Shown here: positions 16,777 to 25,259 of the stretch, piece after piece
How the letters are laid out: each line of letters opens with the position of its first letter
Position numbering within the stretch: position 1 is the stretch's first letter
NCBI RefSeq assembly: GCF_900637185.1
Contig: NZ_LR134352.1
Coordinates: 3,710,001 to 3,774,000, forward strand
Length of the DNA: 64,000 nucleotides
Reading direction: 5' to 3'
From: Nocardia asteroides
Lineage (GTDB): Bacteria > Actinomycetota > Actinomycetes > Mycobacteriales > Mycobacteriaceae
Notes under the pieces: model-generated
The model's database searches: none
The model's input: the letters and a program-made list of their open reading frames with translations, nothing else
Told to the model about the DNA's origin: nothing
Program-made: the position numbers and the translations under genes

Positions 16777-17553
16777 GTGCTCGACATCTATCACTTCTCC
16801 TACGGCTGGGTCACCCCCGTTCTCGCCTATTTCATGTCGTTCGTCGGCTGCCTGCTCGGCCTGCAATGCGCGGCTCGCGGGCGGCATTCCGGCCGCGGGC
16901 GCGTCGGCTGGCTGATCAGTGCCGCGGTGGCCATCGGGGGAACCGGGATCTGGGTCATGCATTTCATCGCGATGCTCGGCTTCTCGATCGCGGGATCGGA
17001 AATCCGCTACGACATTCCGCTGACGCTGTTCAGCGCGGTGACCGCGATCGTGGTCGTCGGCATCGGGCTGTTCATGGTGAACAAGCCGCAGCCGACGCTC
17101 GCCTCGCTGATCGGTGGTGGCACGATCGCCGGCCTCGGCGTCGGGACCATGCACTACACCGGCATGTATGCGATGAAATCGCACGCCGTCATCACCTACG
17201 ACCCGTGGATCGTCACCGTGTCGATGGTGATCGCGGTGGTGGCCTCGATCGTGGCGCTGTGGTTCACCTTGCGCGTCAAGGGATTTCTGGCCACCGTCGG
17301 CGCGGCCGCGATCATGGGTGTGGCCGTCTGCGGGATGCACTACACCGGGATGGCCGCGATGCGCGCGCACGAGGGGCACCACAGTTTCGCGCCGCCGCCG
17401 GGCGCGCAGGCCATGCAACTGCTGGGGCCCCTGCTCGGGATCATCAGCATGGTGACGATGCTGGTGCTGATCAGCGTGAGCCTGTCGGAGATCGAGAACG
17501 AGGACGCGCTGCCCAGGATGCGGCTCGACGCGCTGCCCCGATTCCGGCGCTGA
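16777..17553 (+). CDS. MHYT-domain integral membrane protein (putative gas/redox sensor)
   Basis: GTG start at 16777 with GAGGG upstream. The 258-residue product has seven predicted hydrophobic segments and three MHYT-type motifs: VMHFIAM near residue 52, TMHYTGMYAMKS near 124 and GMHYTGMAAM near 188, each at a helix end as in the family. MHYT domains are proposed to bind copper and sense O2, CO or NO; they usually sit in front of GGDEF/EAL or histidine-kinase modules. This copy has only a short charged tail after the last helix, so any signal must pass to a separate partner. Motif spacing supports the domain call; sensing is inferred from the family. Confidence 0.88.
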   Translation: MLDIYHFSYGWVTPVLAYFMSFVGCLLGLQCAARGRHSGRGRVGWLISAAVAIGGTGIWVMHFIAMLGFSIAGSEIRYDIPLTLFSAVTAIVVVGIGLFMVNKPQPTLASLIGGGTIAGLGVGTMHYTGMYAMKSHAVITYDPWIVTVSMVIAVVASIVALWFTLRVKGFLATVGAAAIMGVAVCGMHYTGMAAMRAHEGHHSFAPPPGAQAMQLLGPLLGIISMVTMLVLISVSLSEIENEDALPRMRLDALPRFRR

Positions 17554-17650
17554 CTATCCGCAAATGCTCAGCTATGTTACTTTTCCTTCGGCCCGGTCAC
17601 CGTCGGCAGCGGGTGGCCCGGCGCACGTGATCGCTGTCCAGGGAGTCCGG

Positions 17651-17839
17651 ATGTCGTCGAGTGGCTCGGTCGAAGCTGTGCCCGTGACCGACCGGGGCAG
17701 GCCGTTCTCCGATCCGGCCTTCGCCCGCTTCCTGGCGCTCGTCGACGGGTTGTCGCCCGAGTCGTACGCGCTGCTGACCGGATTCGCCGAGCGGCTGCGC
17801 GCCGTCGAGGGTATCCCGTTCGATCCGCTGGTCGACTAG
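17651..17839 (+). CDS. Small hypothetical protein (62 aa)
   Basis: ATG 17651 lies after AGGGAGTCCGG. The soluble product is short and helical in appearance, with the conserved-looking core FSDPAFARFLALVDGLSPES and a C-terminal GIPFDPLVD. I recognise no family. It follows the MHYT gene by 97 bp in the same orientation; a TATGTTAC sequence at 17573-17580 could be its -10 region. An upstream GTG/ATG would extend it to 91 residues, but the added part looks non-coding. Confidence 0.55.
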   Translation: MSSSGSVEAVPVTDRGRPFSDPAFARFLALVDGLSPESYALLTGFAERLRAVEGIPFDPLVD

Positions 17840-17981
17840 ATCCCTTCCGCGTCACCCCTTACTGTCCGGTCAAGTATCCAGGACAGGTAGCCCGCATAAT
17901 TCCCGCTGGTCGGGGAGTATGCGGGCATTTGTCCGTTCTTGCGGCGGATGACCGTGCCGGTCGAGGTATTGACCTGGACGT

Positions 17982-18009
17982 GGTGTCCCACATAAGTTAC
18001 AGGGACACC
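17982..18009. promoter_or_regulatory. Perfect 8-bp inverted repeat operator candidate before the beta-oxidation operon
   Basis: GGTGTCCC and GGGACACC are separated by 12 bp that contain TAAGTTAC (17993-18000). The site ends 43 bp before the thiolase ATG. A weaker site, CTGTCC-N13-GGACAG, lies at 17862-17886, and a 10-bp direct repeat GTCCCACATA occurs at 17985 and 18012. The arrangement suits a TetR- or GntR-type repressor overlapping the promoter; the regulator is unknown. Confidence 0.6.
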
Positions 18010-18052
18010 GCGTCCCACATATCCGGGGCGTGCGGCACACAGGAGTGCGTAC

Positions 18053-19243
18053 ATGACACAGCGGGTGTTCGTCGTCGGCGTCGGCATGACGAAGTTCGAG
18101 AAACCGGGCGAGCGGGAGTGGGACTACCCCGACATGGCCAGGGAGGCGGGCACCGCGGCGCTCGCCGACGCGGGCGTCGGCTACGACCTGATCCAGCAGG
18201 CCTACGTCGGCTATGTGTACGGCGAATCGACCTCGGGTCAGCGTGCGGTCTACGAGCTCGGCCTGACCGGTATCCCGGTGGTGAACGTCAACAACAACTG
18301 CTCCACCGGCTCGACCGCGCTGTACCTGGCGGCCCAGGCCATCCGCGGCGGGCTGGCCGACTGCACCCTGGCGCTGGGCTTCGAGAAGATGCAGAAGGGT
18401 TCGCTCGGTTCGACTTTCGACGACCGCGAGCAGCCCATGATGCGGCACCTGCTGGCGCTGGCCGAACTGCAGGAGTTCGCCATGCCGCCCGCGCCCTACA
18501 TGTTCGGCGCGGCGGGCAAGGAGCACATGGAGCGCTACGGCACCACCGCCGAGCAGTTCGCCAAGATCGGCGTGAAGAACCACCGGCACTCGGTGAACAA
18601 CCCGTACGCGCAGTTCCAGAAGGAATACAGCCTCGAGGAAGTACTCGCGGCCAAGCAGATCTACGGCCCGCTGACCAAGCTGCAGTGTTCGCCGACCTCC
18701 GACGGCTCGGGCGCGGTGATCCTGGCGAGCGAGGACTTCGTCGACCGGCACGGCCTGGCCGACCGGGCCGTGGAGATGGTCGGGCAGGCCATGGTCACCG
18801 ACCTGCAGTCCACCTTCTCCACCCAGTCCGCGATCAACCTCGTCGGCGCCGACATGACGCGCACCGCCGCCCGGCAGGTCTACGACCAGGCGGGCATCGG
18901 CCCCGACGACATCGACGTCATCGAACTGCACGACTGCTTCTCCACCAACGAGCTGCTCACCTACGAAGCCCTCGGGCTGTGCGCGCCCGGTGAAGGCGGC
19001 CGCCTGGTCGACGACAACGCCACCACCTACGGCGGCACCTGGGTCGTCAACCCCTCCGGCGGCCTGATCTCCAAGGGTCATCCGCTCGGCGCCACCGGGC
19101 TGGCCCAGTGCAGCGAACTCACCTGGCAGCTGCGCGGCACGGCCGACGCGCGCCAGGTCGACGGTGCGCGAATCGCCCTGCAGCACAACATCGGCCTCGG
19201 TGGGGCGGTCGTGGTGACCGCCTACCGCCCGGCCAACCGCTGA
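18053..19243 (+). CDS. SCP-x/lipid-transfer-type thiolase
   Basis: The 396-residue product starts at an ATG with AGGAG 8 bp upstream. Thiolase motifs: [10 protein letters not shown] with active-site Cys83, GHPLGATG with His343, and [10 protein letters not shown] with His378 where classical thiolases have Cys, the pattern of the SCP-x/lipid-transfer subgroup that handles steroid and branched acyl-CoAs. Mycobacterial relatives of this class occur in sterol-responsive gene sets. It is the first gene of a five-gene operon carrying the other beta-oxidation steps, so thiolytic release of a two- or three-carbon unit from a 3-oxoacyl-CoA is the likely role. No DUF35 partner is adjacent, so a steroid aldolase role (Ltp2-type) is less likely. 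Confidence 0.92.
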   Translation: MTQRVFVVGVGMTKFEKPGEREWDYPDMAREAGTAALADAGVGYDLIQQAYVGYVYGESTSGQRAVYELGLTGIPVVNVNNNCSTGSTALYLAAQAIRGGLADCTLALGFEKMQKGSLGSTFDDREQPMMRHLLALAELQEFAMPPAPYMFGAAGKEHMERYGTTAEQFAKIGVKNHRHSVNNPYAQFQKEYSLEEVLAAKQIYGPLTKLQCSPTSDGSGAVILASEDFVDRHGLADRAVEMVGQAMVTDLQSTFSTQSAINLVGADMTRTAARQVYDQAGIGPDDIDVIELHDCFSTNELLTYEALGLCAPGEGGRLVDDNATTYGGTWVVNPSGGLISKGHPLGATGLAQCSELTWQLRGTADARQVDGARIALQHNIGLGGAVVVTAYRPANR

Positions 19244-19279
19244 ACCCCGTCCCCACCGAACTCTTCGAGGAGCATCCCC

Positions 19280-19720
19280 ATGGCATCTGTGTCCGTATCC
19301 ACCGAACTTCCCGTCACCCCCGAGCAGGCCTGGGCGCGCCTCAGCGACCTCGCCAACTGGGAGGACTGGCTGACCATCCACCAGGGCTGGCGCAGCGAGC
19401 TGCCCGCCGAGCTGACCGCGGGCGCGCGCTTCATCGAGGTCGTCTCGGTGATGAACATGGCCAACAAGATCGAATGGACCGTCGCCGAGGTCGACCCGAA
19501 CACCTACCTGCGCATCACCGGCACCGGAATGGCCGGTGTCACCGTGGAATTCGCGCTCAAGGTGGAGGCGACCGCCACCGGATCCTCGGCGGCCTTCGAC
19601 GCCAGCTTCAAGGGCACCATGATCGTCGGCCCGATCGGCAAGGCCGTCGCCAAGCACGCCGAGGCCGATCTGAAGGCCTCGATGGCCAAGTTCACCGAAC
19701 TCGTCGGCTCGGCCGCATGA
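19280..19720 (+). CDS. SRPBCC-family protein (Rv0910-like)
   Basis: The 146-residue product is preceded by GAGGAGC. It shows the START/Bet v 1-like pattern: an N-terminal strand ASVSVSTELPVTPEQAWARLSDLANWEDW, a glycine-rich middle and a long C-terminal helix ending KASMAKFTELV. Members bind hydrophobic ligands in a central cavity; actinobacterial Rv0910-like proteins are listed as toxins, but co-expression with beta-oxidation genes makes lipid or sterol-CoA binding more likely here. The TGA overlaps the ATG of the next gene, indicating tight coupling. Function is inferred from fold and context. Confidence 0.8.
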   Translation: MASVSVSTELPVTPEQAWARLSDLANWEDWLTIHQGWRSELPAELTAGARFIEVVSVMNMANKIEWTVAEVDPNTYLRITGTGMAGVTVEFALKVEATATGSSAAFDASFKGTMIVGPIGKAVAKHAEADLKASMAKFTELVGSAA

Positions 19721-20595
19721 CCACCTCCGCGTCGGCCGGGGTCGTCTTCGACGGCTCCGGCCTGGGGGTGTGGACCGACCCCGAACATTTCGCGGTCACC
19801 GCCGAACGTATCGCCGACTACGCCGCGGCGACCAACGACCCGATCGAGGCCCACCGCGGCGGGGCGATCGCGCCGCCGGTGTTCGCCGTCGTGCCGGTGT
19901 TCACCTCGATGGCGCCCGCCGCCCTGTCGGTGGCGCCGGTGGAACTGCTGATGAAGCTGGTCCACGGTGAACAGGACTTCCGGTTCCACCGGCCCATCGT
20001 GGCCGGCGACGAACTCGTGGTACGGGCCAAGCCGATCGGCTACGCGGGTAAGCCCAACGGATCCACCGTCGTCGTGTACGCCGAAACCCGCGACGCGGCA
20101 GGCGAACTGGTCAACGAACAATGGATGACCGCGTTCTTCCGCAAGGTCGACGCCGGAGCGGGCGAGGGCGACCAGGCACCCGGGCACCGGATCGCCGAGG
20201 ACGACCGGGCCGCCGCGCCGGTCGCGCGGGTCACCGCGCACATCGACAGCGACCAGACCTTCCGCTATGCCCCCGCCTCCGGCGACCCGATGCCGATCCA
20301 CCTCGACGACGAGATCGCCCGCATGGCGGGGCTGCCCGGCATCATCAACCACGGCCTGTGCACCATGGCGTTCACCTCGTGGGCGGCACTGACCGAACTG
20401 GCCGGTGGCGACACCGCCCGGCTGCGCCGCCTGGCCGTGCGCTTCGCCAAACCGGTCCTGCCCGGCCAGGACATCACCACCACGCTGTGGCGTACCGGCG
20501 ACGGCGACCACGGCGTCGCCGCCTACGCCTTCGAGACCGAAGCGGCGGGCCAGATCGCGATCACCGACGGCCGCGTCGAGATCGCCGACGCCTGA
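19717..20595 (+). CDS. Double-hotdog MaoC-type enoyl-CoA hydratase
   Basis: ATG 19717 overlaps the preceding stop. The 292-residue product has two hotdog halves: an N-terminal degenerate FAS1-DH-like half (residues about 10-150) and a catalytic C-terminal half with the hydratase-2 motif ASGDPMPIHLDDEIA, in which Asp190 and His195 are the expected catalytic pair, followed by INHGLCTMA. This is the eukaryotic MFE-2 and mycobacterial ChsH/Htd-like arrangement that accepts bulky steroid or branched enoyl-CoAs and gives (3R)-hydroxyacyl-CoA. The next gene encodes the matching (3R)-specific dehydrogenase type, which fits one pathway. Confidence 0.9.
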   Translation: MTTSASAGVVFDGSGLGVWTDPEHFAVTAERIADYAAATNDPIEAHRGGAIAPPVFAVVPVFTSMAPAALSVAPVELLMKLVHGEQDFRFHRPIVAGDELVVRAKPIGYAGKPNGSTVVVYAETRDAAGELVNEQWMTAFFRKVDAGAGEGDQAPGHRIAEDDRAAAPVARVTAHIDSDQTFRYAPASGDPMPIHLDDEIARMAGLPGIINHGLCTMAFTSWAALTELAGGDTARLRRLAVRFAKPVLPGQDITTTLWRTGDGDHGVAAYAFETEAAGQIAITDGRVEIADA

Positions 20596-20629
20596 TATCC
20601 GCGAAACATTCACGAGGAGTACCGAACTC

Positions 20630-21508
20630 ATGGGAAAGCTTGACGGTCGCGTCGCGGTCATCACCGGCGCGGGACGTGGCATCGGCCGCGAACACGCGCT
20701 GCTGTTCGCTCGCGAGGGCGCGCAGGTCGTGGTCAACGACCTCGGCGGCGCCAACGACGGCACCGGCACCGACGCGGGCCCGGCCCAGCAGGTGGTCGAC
20801 GAGATCACCGCCGCCGGCGGGGTCGCCGTGGCCAACACCGACGACATCGCCACCTGGGCCGGGGCGAAAGCCCTGATCGACCAGGCGGTCGGCGAATACG
20901 GCACGCTCGACATCGTGGTGAACAACGCGGGCATCCTGCGCGACGCGTTCATCGCGGGCATGGACGAATCTCAGTGGGACGCCGTCATCGCAGTGCACCT
21001 CAAGGGCCACGCGGCCACCCTGCACCACGCCGCCGCCTACTGGAAGGCGCAGGCCAAGGCGGGTACCCCGGTCGCGGCGTCGGTGATCAACACCGCCTCG
21101 GCCTCGGGCACGTTCATGCCGAACGCGGGGCAGGGCAATTACGGTGCCGCCAAGGCGGGCATCGCCGCACTCACCCTGGTCGCCGCCGACGAACTCGAAC
21201 GCTATGGCGTGCGGGTCAACGCGATCGCCCCGATCGCGCGCACCCGGCTGACGCTGGCCACCCCCGGCATGGGCGCGCTGTTCGCCGCCGAGGTGCCCGA
21301 GGGCGAATTCGACGCCTTCGCCCCCGCCAACATCTCCCCGCTGGTCGCGCACCTGGCCGAGGCCGGCTGCCCGCTCACCGGCAAGGTGTTCGCCGTGCAG
21401 GGCGGGGCGATCGTCGAACTCGCCGGCTGGCACGACGTGCGCACCGTCGAGACCGACGGCCCGTGGACCATCGACGAGGTCGCGGCGCGGCTGAAGGAGA
21501 CGGTGTGA
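20630..21508 (+). CDS. Short-chain dehydrogenase, 17beta-HSD4/MFE-2-like 3-hydroxyacyl-CoA dehydrogenase
   Basis: ATG 20630 follows CGAGGAGT. The 292-residue product has the cofactor motif ITGAGRGIGREHALLFA, the NNAG motif (VVNNAGILRD), and the catalytic Ser157 and Tyr171 (GNYGAAKAG). The extended region between NDLGG and TAAGG and the overall length match the dehydrogenase part of peroxisomal MFE-2 and its stand-alone bacterial relatives. The expected reaction is NAD+-dependent oxidation of the (3R)-hydroxyacyl-CoA made by the neighbouring MaoC hydratase. Third step of the operon pathway; the substrate (sterol side chain, branched or methylated fatty acid) is not determined by sequence. Confidence 0.9.
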   Translation: MGKLDGRVAVITGAGRGIGREHALLFAREGAQVVVNDLGGANDGTGTDAGPAQQVVDEITAAGGVAVANTDDIATWAGAKALIDQAVGEYGTLDIVVNNAGILRDAFIAGMDESQWDAVIAVHLKGHAATLHHAAAYWKAQAKAGTPVAASVINTASASGTFMPNAGQGNYGAAKAGIAALTLVAADELERYGVRVNAIAPIARTRLTLATPGMGALFAAEVPEGEFDAFAPANISPLVAHLAEAGCPLTGKVFAVQGGAIVELAGWHDVRTVETDGPWTIDEVAARLKETV

Positions 21509-21510
21509 CC

Positions 21511-23718
21511 ATGGCACGCAACAGCTATGAACTCGGTGTGGGCGTCGGCGAGGAGCACCTCGCCCTGGCCGACGCGGTCGCGGGGTTCGCCGAACGGACC
21601 GTCACCGCCGAGATCGTCCGCACCGCGGTCGAATCCACGGAGACGGGCAAGCAGTTGCCCTACTGGGACGCGCTGGTCGCCCAGGATCTGCTCGGCCTGC
21701 ACGTGCCCGAGGAGCTGGGCGGCCAGGGCGCGGGGCTGCTGACCCTGGCGGTCGCGCTCGAGCCGCTGGGTCGCGCCGTGCACACCGGCCCGTTCGTGCC
21801 GACCGCACTGGCGAGCGCGGTGCTGGCGCAGGCCGATGGAGCGTGGGCACGGGCGCAGCTGCCCGGCCTGGTCGACGGGTCACGCACCGGCGCGGTCGCG
21901 CTGGCCTCGGCGCTGACCGGGGTGGCCCGTGATGATGCGCTGCTCGTCGACGGGACCGCCGACGGCGTGGTGGGGGCGGTGTCGGCGGATGTGATCATCG
22001 CGCCGGTCACCGTCGACGGCACGCCGCGCTGGGTCGCGTTCGAGAACACCGACCTCACCGTCACCGCCCAGGACAGCGTCGACGTGCTGCGCGGTTCGGC
22101 TCGGCTGCACGCGGATTCGGTCACCGTGCCTGCGGAGCGGGTGCTCGAGGTGTCGCCGGAGCGGGTGCGGTCGCTCGCCGCGGTCGTGCTCGGCGCCGAA
22201 GCGGTGGGCGTGATGTCGTGGTGCGTCTCGACCGCGGCCGAATACGCCAAGACCCGGGTGCAGTTCGGTCGGCCGATCGGCCAGTTCCAGGGCGTCAAGC
22301 ACAAGTGCGCGCACATGGGCATCGCGCTGGAGAAGGCGCGGGCGGTGCTGTGGGACGCCGCCTCGGCGCTGGATCGCGGCGACGAGACCGCGGACTACGC
22401 GGCCGCCATCGCGGCACTGATCGTGCCCGACGCGGCGGTGCAGGTCGCCCAGGACTGCATCCAGGTGCACGGCGGAATCGGGTTCACCTGGGAACACGAC
22501 GCGCACCTGTACTACCGGCGGGCGCTGGCGCTGCGCGGCCAGCTCGGGACACGCGAGACCCGGGCCGAGGCCGTGGCCGGCTACGCGCTGGCGGGGCTGA
22601 CGCTGTCCAGCGAACTGGAACTGCCCGCCGAGGCCGAGCAGATCCGGGCCGGGATCCGGGCCGAACTGGCTGAGATCGCGGCGATCGACGACGAGGACGA
22701 CCAGCTCGTCGCCCTCGGTGACGGCGGCTGGAACCTGCCGCACCTGCCGCGGCCCTACGGCCGCTCGGCCTCGCCGCTCGAGCAGGTGGTGATCTCGCAG
22801 GAGCTCAGGGCTTCCGGTATTCCGATGCCCCAGCTGCTGATGGGCACCTGGGCGGTCGGTGCGATCGTCCCGCACGGTGACGAACGGCAGAAGCGGGAAC
22901 TGGTGGTGCCGACGCTGCGCGGCGAGGTGGTGTGGTGTCAGCTGTTCAGCGAGCCCGGCGCGGGTTCGGACCTGGCGAGCCTGACGACCAAGGCCACCAA
23001 GGTCGAGGGCGGCTGGCGGGTCACCGGGCAGAAGATCTGGACCACCGTGGCGCAGTTCGCCGAATGGGCGATGCTGATCGCGCGCACCAGCCCGGACAAG
23101 CCCAAGCACGAGGGCATCACCTACTTCGTGCTCGACATGTCCAGCCCGGGGATCACGGTGCGGCCGCTGCGGGAGATGACCGGGTCGGCGCTGTTCAACG
23201 AGGTGTTCCTCGACGACGTGTTCATCCCCGACGCGAACGTGGTCGGCGCGGTCGACGACGGCTGGCACGTGGCGCGCACGACACTGGCCGGTGAGCGGGT
23301 GGCGCTGAGCCAGAAGATGGAGGCCTACGCCACCGACACCGACCTGCTGCGGTTCGCGATCGGGCGCGAGCTGTCGCCGGTGGCGCGCTACCACGTCGGC
23401 GAGCTGATGGCCGAGAGCCGGGCGGTGGATGTCATCGGGTCCAGGGTGGTGCTGAAACAGCTGTCCGGCATCGATGTGTCCACCACCTCCAGCGTCGGCA
23501 AGCTGCTGGGAATGGCGCTGGGCCAAGCGATCTCGGAGTTCGTGGTCGCCGAACTCGGCACCGCCGGGGTGGTGTCGGTACCCGGGGAACGCAGCGATCA
23601 CGCGATGGAACAGCTCATCGCGGGCCGCGCCACCACCATCTACGGCGGCACCACCGAAGTGCAGCTCAACGTCATCGGCGAACGGATGCTCGGACTACCG
23701 CGCGACGCGTCGGCCTGA
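21511..23718 (+). CDS. Fused two-domain acyl-CoA dehydrogenase
   Basis: 735 residues from ATG 21511; a GTG at 21505 overlaps the SDR stop and is also possible, with AAGGAG upstream. Two acyl-CoA dehydrogenase halves are joined: the N-half ends with QVHGGIGFTWEHDAHLYYRR, and the C-half, from about residue 375, holds the flavin-contacting WCQLFSEPGAGSD and GWRVTGQKIWTT and ends with IYGGTTEVQLNVIGERMLG. Mycobacterial steroid side-chain dehydrogenases are usually alpha/beta heterotetramers of separate proteins; a natural fusion resembles FadE34 (ChsE3), which acts on CoA thioesters of steroid side chains. This would be the first oxidation step of the operon. A strong hairpin follows the stop. 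Confidence 0.92.
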   Translation: MARNSYELGVGVGEEHLALADAVAGFAERTVTAEIVRTAVESTETGKQLPYWDALVAQDLLGLHVPEELGGQGAGLLTLAVALEPLGRAVHTGPFVPTALASAVLAQADGAWARAQLPGLVDGSRTGAVALASALTGVARDDALLVDGTADGVVGAVSADVIIAPVTVDGTPRWVAFENTDLTVTAQDSVDVLRGSARLHADSVTVPAERVLEVSPERVRSLAAVVLGAEAVGVMSWCVSTAAEYAKTRVQFGRPIGQFQGVKHKCAHMGIALEKARAVLWDAASALDRGDETADYAAAIAALIVPDAAVQVAQDCIQVHGGIGFTWEHDAHLYYRRALALRGQLGTRETRAEAVAGYALAGLTLSSELELPAEAEQIRAGIRAELAEIAAIDDEDDQLVALGDGGWNLPHLPRPYGRSASPLEQVVISQELRASGIPMPQLLMGTWAVGAIVPHGDERQKRELVVPTLRGEVVWCQLFSEPGAGSDLASLTTKATKVEGGWRVTGQKIWTTVAQFAEWAMLIARTSPDKPKHEGITYFVLDMSSPGITVRPLREMTGSALFNEVFLDDVFIPDANVVGAVDDGWHVARTTLAGERVALSQKMEAYATDTDLLRFAIGRELSPVARYHVGELMAESRAVDVIGSRVVLKQLSGIDVSTTSSVGKLLGMALGQAISEFVVAELGTAGVVSVPGERSDHAMEQLIAGRATTIYGGTTEVQLNVIGERMLGLPRDASA

Positions 23719-23725
23719 CGGTCCG

Positions 23726-23758
23726 GGACAGGTGGTCGCCGATCGCGACCACCTGTCC
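23726..23758 (+). terminator. Strong intrinsic-type hairpin after the beta-oxidation operon
   Basis: GGACAGGTGGTCGC and its exact complement form a 14-bp stem with a 5-nt loop starting 7 bp after the acyl-CoA dehydrogenase stop. It lacks a U-tract, as is common in GC-rich actinobacteria. The remaining bases to 23976 show nothing I can support as a gene. Confidence 0.8.
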
Positions 23759-23976
23759 GTCACCGGCGAGCGGCCACGATGCTGGGCCGCAACCGGATTC
23801 ACGCGAGTCCGACCAAGACGACCGGCCCGTGCTTGCGCACCGTCTGCACCACTTCGACGACGTGGGCGACAGTGTCGTCCACCGTGACCCCCGCTAGCGG
23901 CGAACCGGCTCTCGTGAAAGCGGCCGGATCCTGCGGCTCGATAGGAGGGCGGCACATGCGCATCGGACCCCGGTGG

Positions 23977-24411
23977 TCACTCGATGGCGTGGGTGAAGAC
24001 GAGGATGCCCGCGGTGAGGAGGGCGGCGGTTTTGGCGACTTCGAGGGCGATGTAGGCGTAGTGGGCGTGCGAGCGCGGGGCGTCCAGGCCGGCGAGGACG
24101 GCGTCGCTGCGGCGGGTGAGGACGGGGCGGACCGCGACGGCCTGGACGGCGAGCGCGAGCAGGGCCGCGGTGAGGGCCGTGGTGGCGGCGGTGCCGGGGG
24201 AGTCGATCAGCACGGCGGTGACGATCGTCGCGGCCAGCAGTGCCTCGGCGCCATTGAGGGCGCGGAAGACCAGCCGGCCGATGCCGAGGCCGATCGGCAC
24301 GGTGACCCCCGGTGCCCGGAACTTCAGCGGCGCCTCGAGGAACGAGATGGCCAGCACCATGCCGAGCCAGCAGAAGGTGGCCGCGGCGATCACGGCCCAC
24401 GCGGTCGTCAT
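23977..24411 (-). CDS. Four-helix integral membrane protein, function unknown
   Basis: From ATG 24411 (MTTAWAVIAAATF) the product has 144 residues; an ATG at 24465 would add an acidic 18-residue leader. Four hydrophobic segments are visible. The conserved-looking part is CWLGMVLAISFLEAPLKFR near residue 13 and IGRLVFRALNGAEA near 40, which recur in a widespread uncharacterised membrane family. A C-terminal HAHYAYIALEVAK lies between helices. It is divergent from a TetR gene 152 bp away, so that regulator may control it. Confidence 0.75.
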   Translation of the reverse strand: MTTAWAVIAAATFCWLGMVLAISFLEAPLKFRAPGVTVPIGLGIGRLVFRALNGAEALLAATIVTAVLIDSPGTAATTALTAALLALAVQAVAVRPVLTRRSDAVLAGLDAPRSHAHYAYIALEVAKTAALLTAGILVFTHAIE

Positions 24412-24563
24412 ATCGATCAGGTCCTCTCCGCCGGCGTCCGCGCCGACCCGACCAGGATCGCCCATGCCGCGCGATCTGTCCCGAGTCCGCGGCGGGCGGC
24501 GCCGTCACCGGCTGGAATACTGAGCGGGCCGGTTCGCCCGAATCGGGACAAGGAGGGAGGACG

Positions 24564-25259
24564 GTGACCGCACCGCGCGCCGATGGCAGGGCCAGTCGGT
24601 GGGACCGGCATCGCGCCGAACGCCGCGACCGGATTCTCGCGGCGGCACTGCAGGCCGTGCAGACCCAGGGCGCCTCGGTGGGGGTGCAGGAGATCGCCGA
24701 TCTCGCGCAGGTCCCGCGGTCGGTGCTGTACCGGCTGTTCAAGGACCGCCAGGATCTCGACGAGCAGCTGCGCGCCCGCATCGTCGACGATCTGATGGCG
24801 GTGCTGGCGCCCACCCTGCGTCCGCAGGGCACCGTCGCGGAGGCCATCGCCCGCTCGGTCGACGCCTACGTGGGCTGGATCGCCGCCAACCCCCGGTTGC
24901 ACTACTTCCTCGGCGCCGGATCGGAAGGCAAGCAGCAGCGGCACAATTCGCCGATCGTGTCCGGTACCAAGATCGCCATCGCGGGCACGGTGCGCGAGGT
25001 GTTCGAGAACGCGCTGCGCGCCCAGTCCGCCCCGGTCGCTGTCGCCGAACCGATGGCGTTCGGGCTGGTCGGGTTCGTCGACGGCAGCGTCAACCGATGG
25101 CTGAGCCGCTCGATGCAACCCATGGACGCCGCGGAACTGTCGTCGTATCTGCAGGAAGCGATCTGGGCGGTGGTGGACAGCACCCTGCGCAAGGTCGGTG
25201 TCATGCTCAATCCGCTGACCCCGATGGCCGACCTGGTCACCCCGCCCGCCGAGGCCTAG
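24564..25259 (+). CDS. TetR-family regulator (single domain)
   Basis: GTG 24564 is set by AAGGAGGGAGG 6 bp upstream. The 231-residue product has an N-terminal helix-turn-helix (ILAAALQAVQTQGASVGVQEIADLAQVPRSV..YRLFKD, residues about 18-60) and a helical ligand domain containing NPRLHYFLGAGSEGKQQ. Divergent orientation with the membrane protein gene at 24411 suggests it represses that gene and itself; the ligand is unknown. It converges on the tandem-TetR gene with a 4-bp overlap at the ends. Confidence 0.85.
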   Translation: MTAPRADGRASRWDRHRAERRDRILAAALQAVQTQGASVGVQEIADLAQVPRSVLYRLFKDRQDLDEQLRARIVDDLMAVLAPTLRPQGTVAEAIARSVDAYVGWIAANPRLHYFLGAGSEGKQQRHNSPIVSGTKIAIAGTVREVFENALRAQSAPVAVAEPMAFGLVGFVDGSVNRWLSRSMQPMDAAELSSYLQEAIWAVVDSTLRKVGVMLNPLTPMADLVTPPAEA

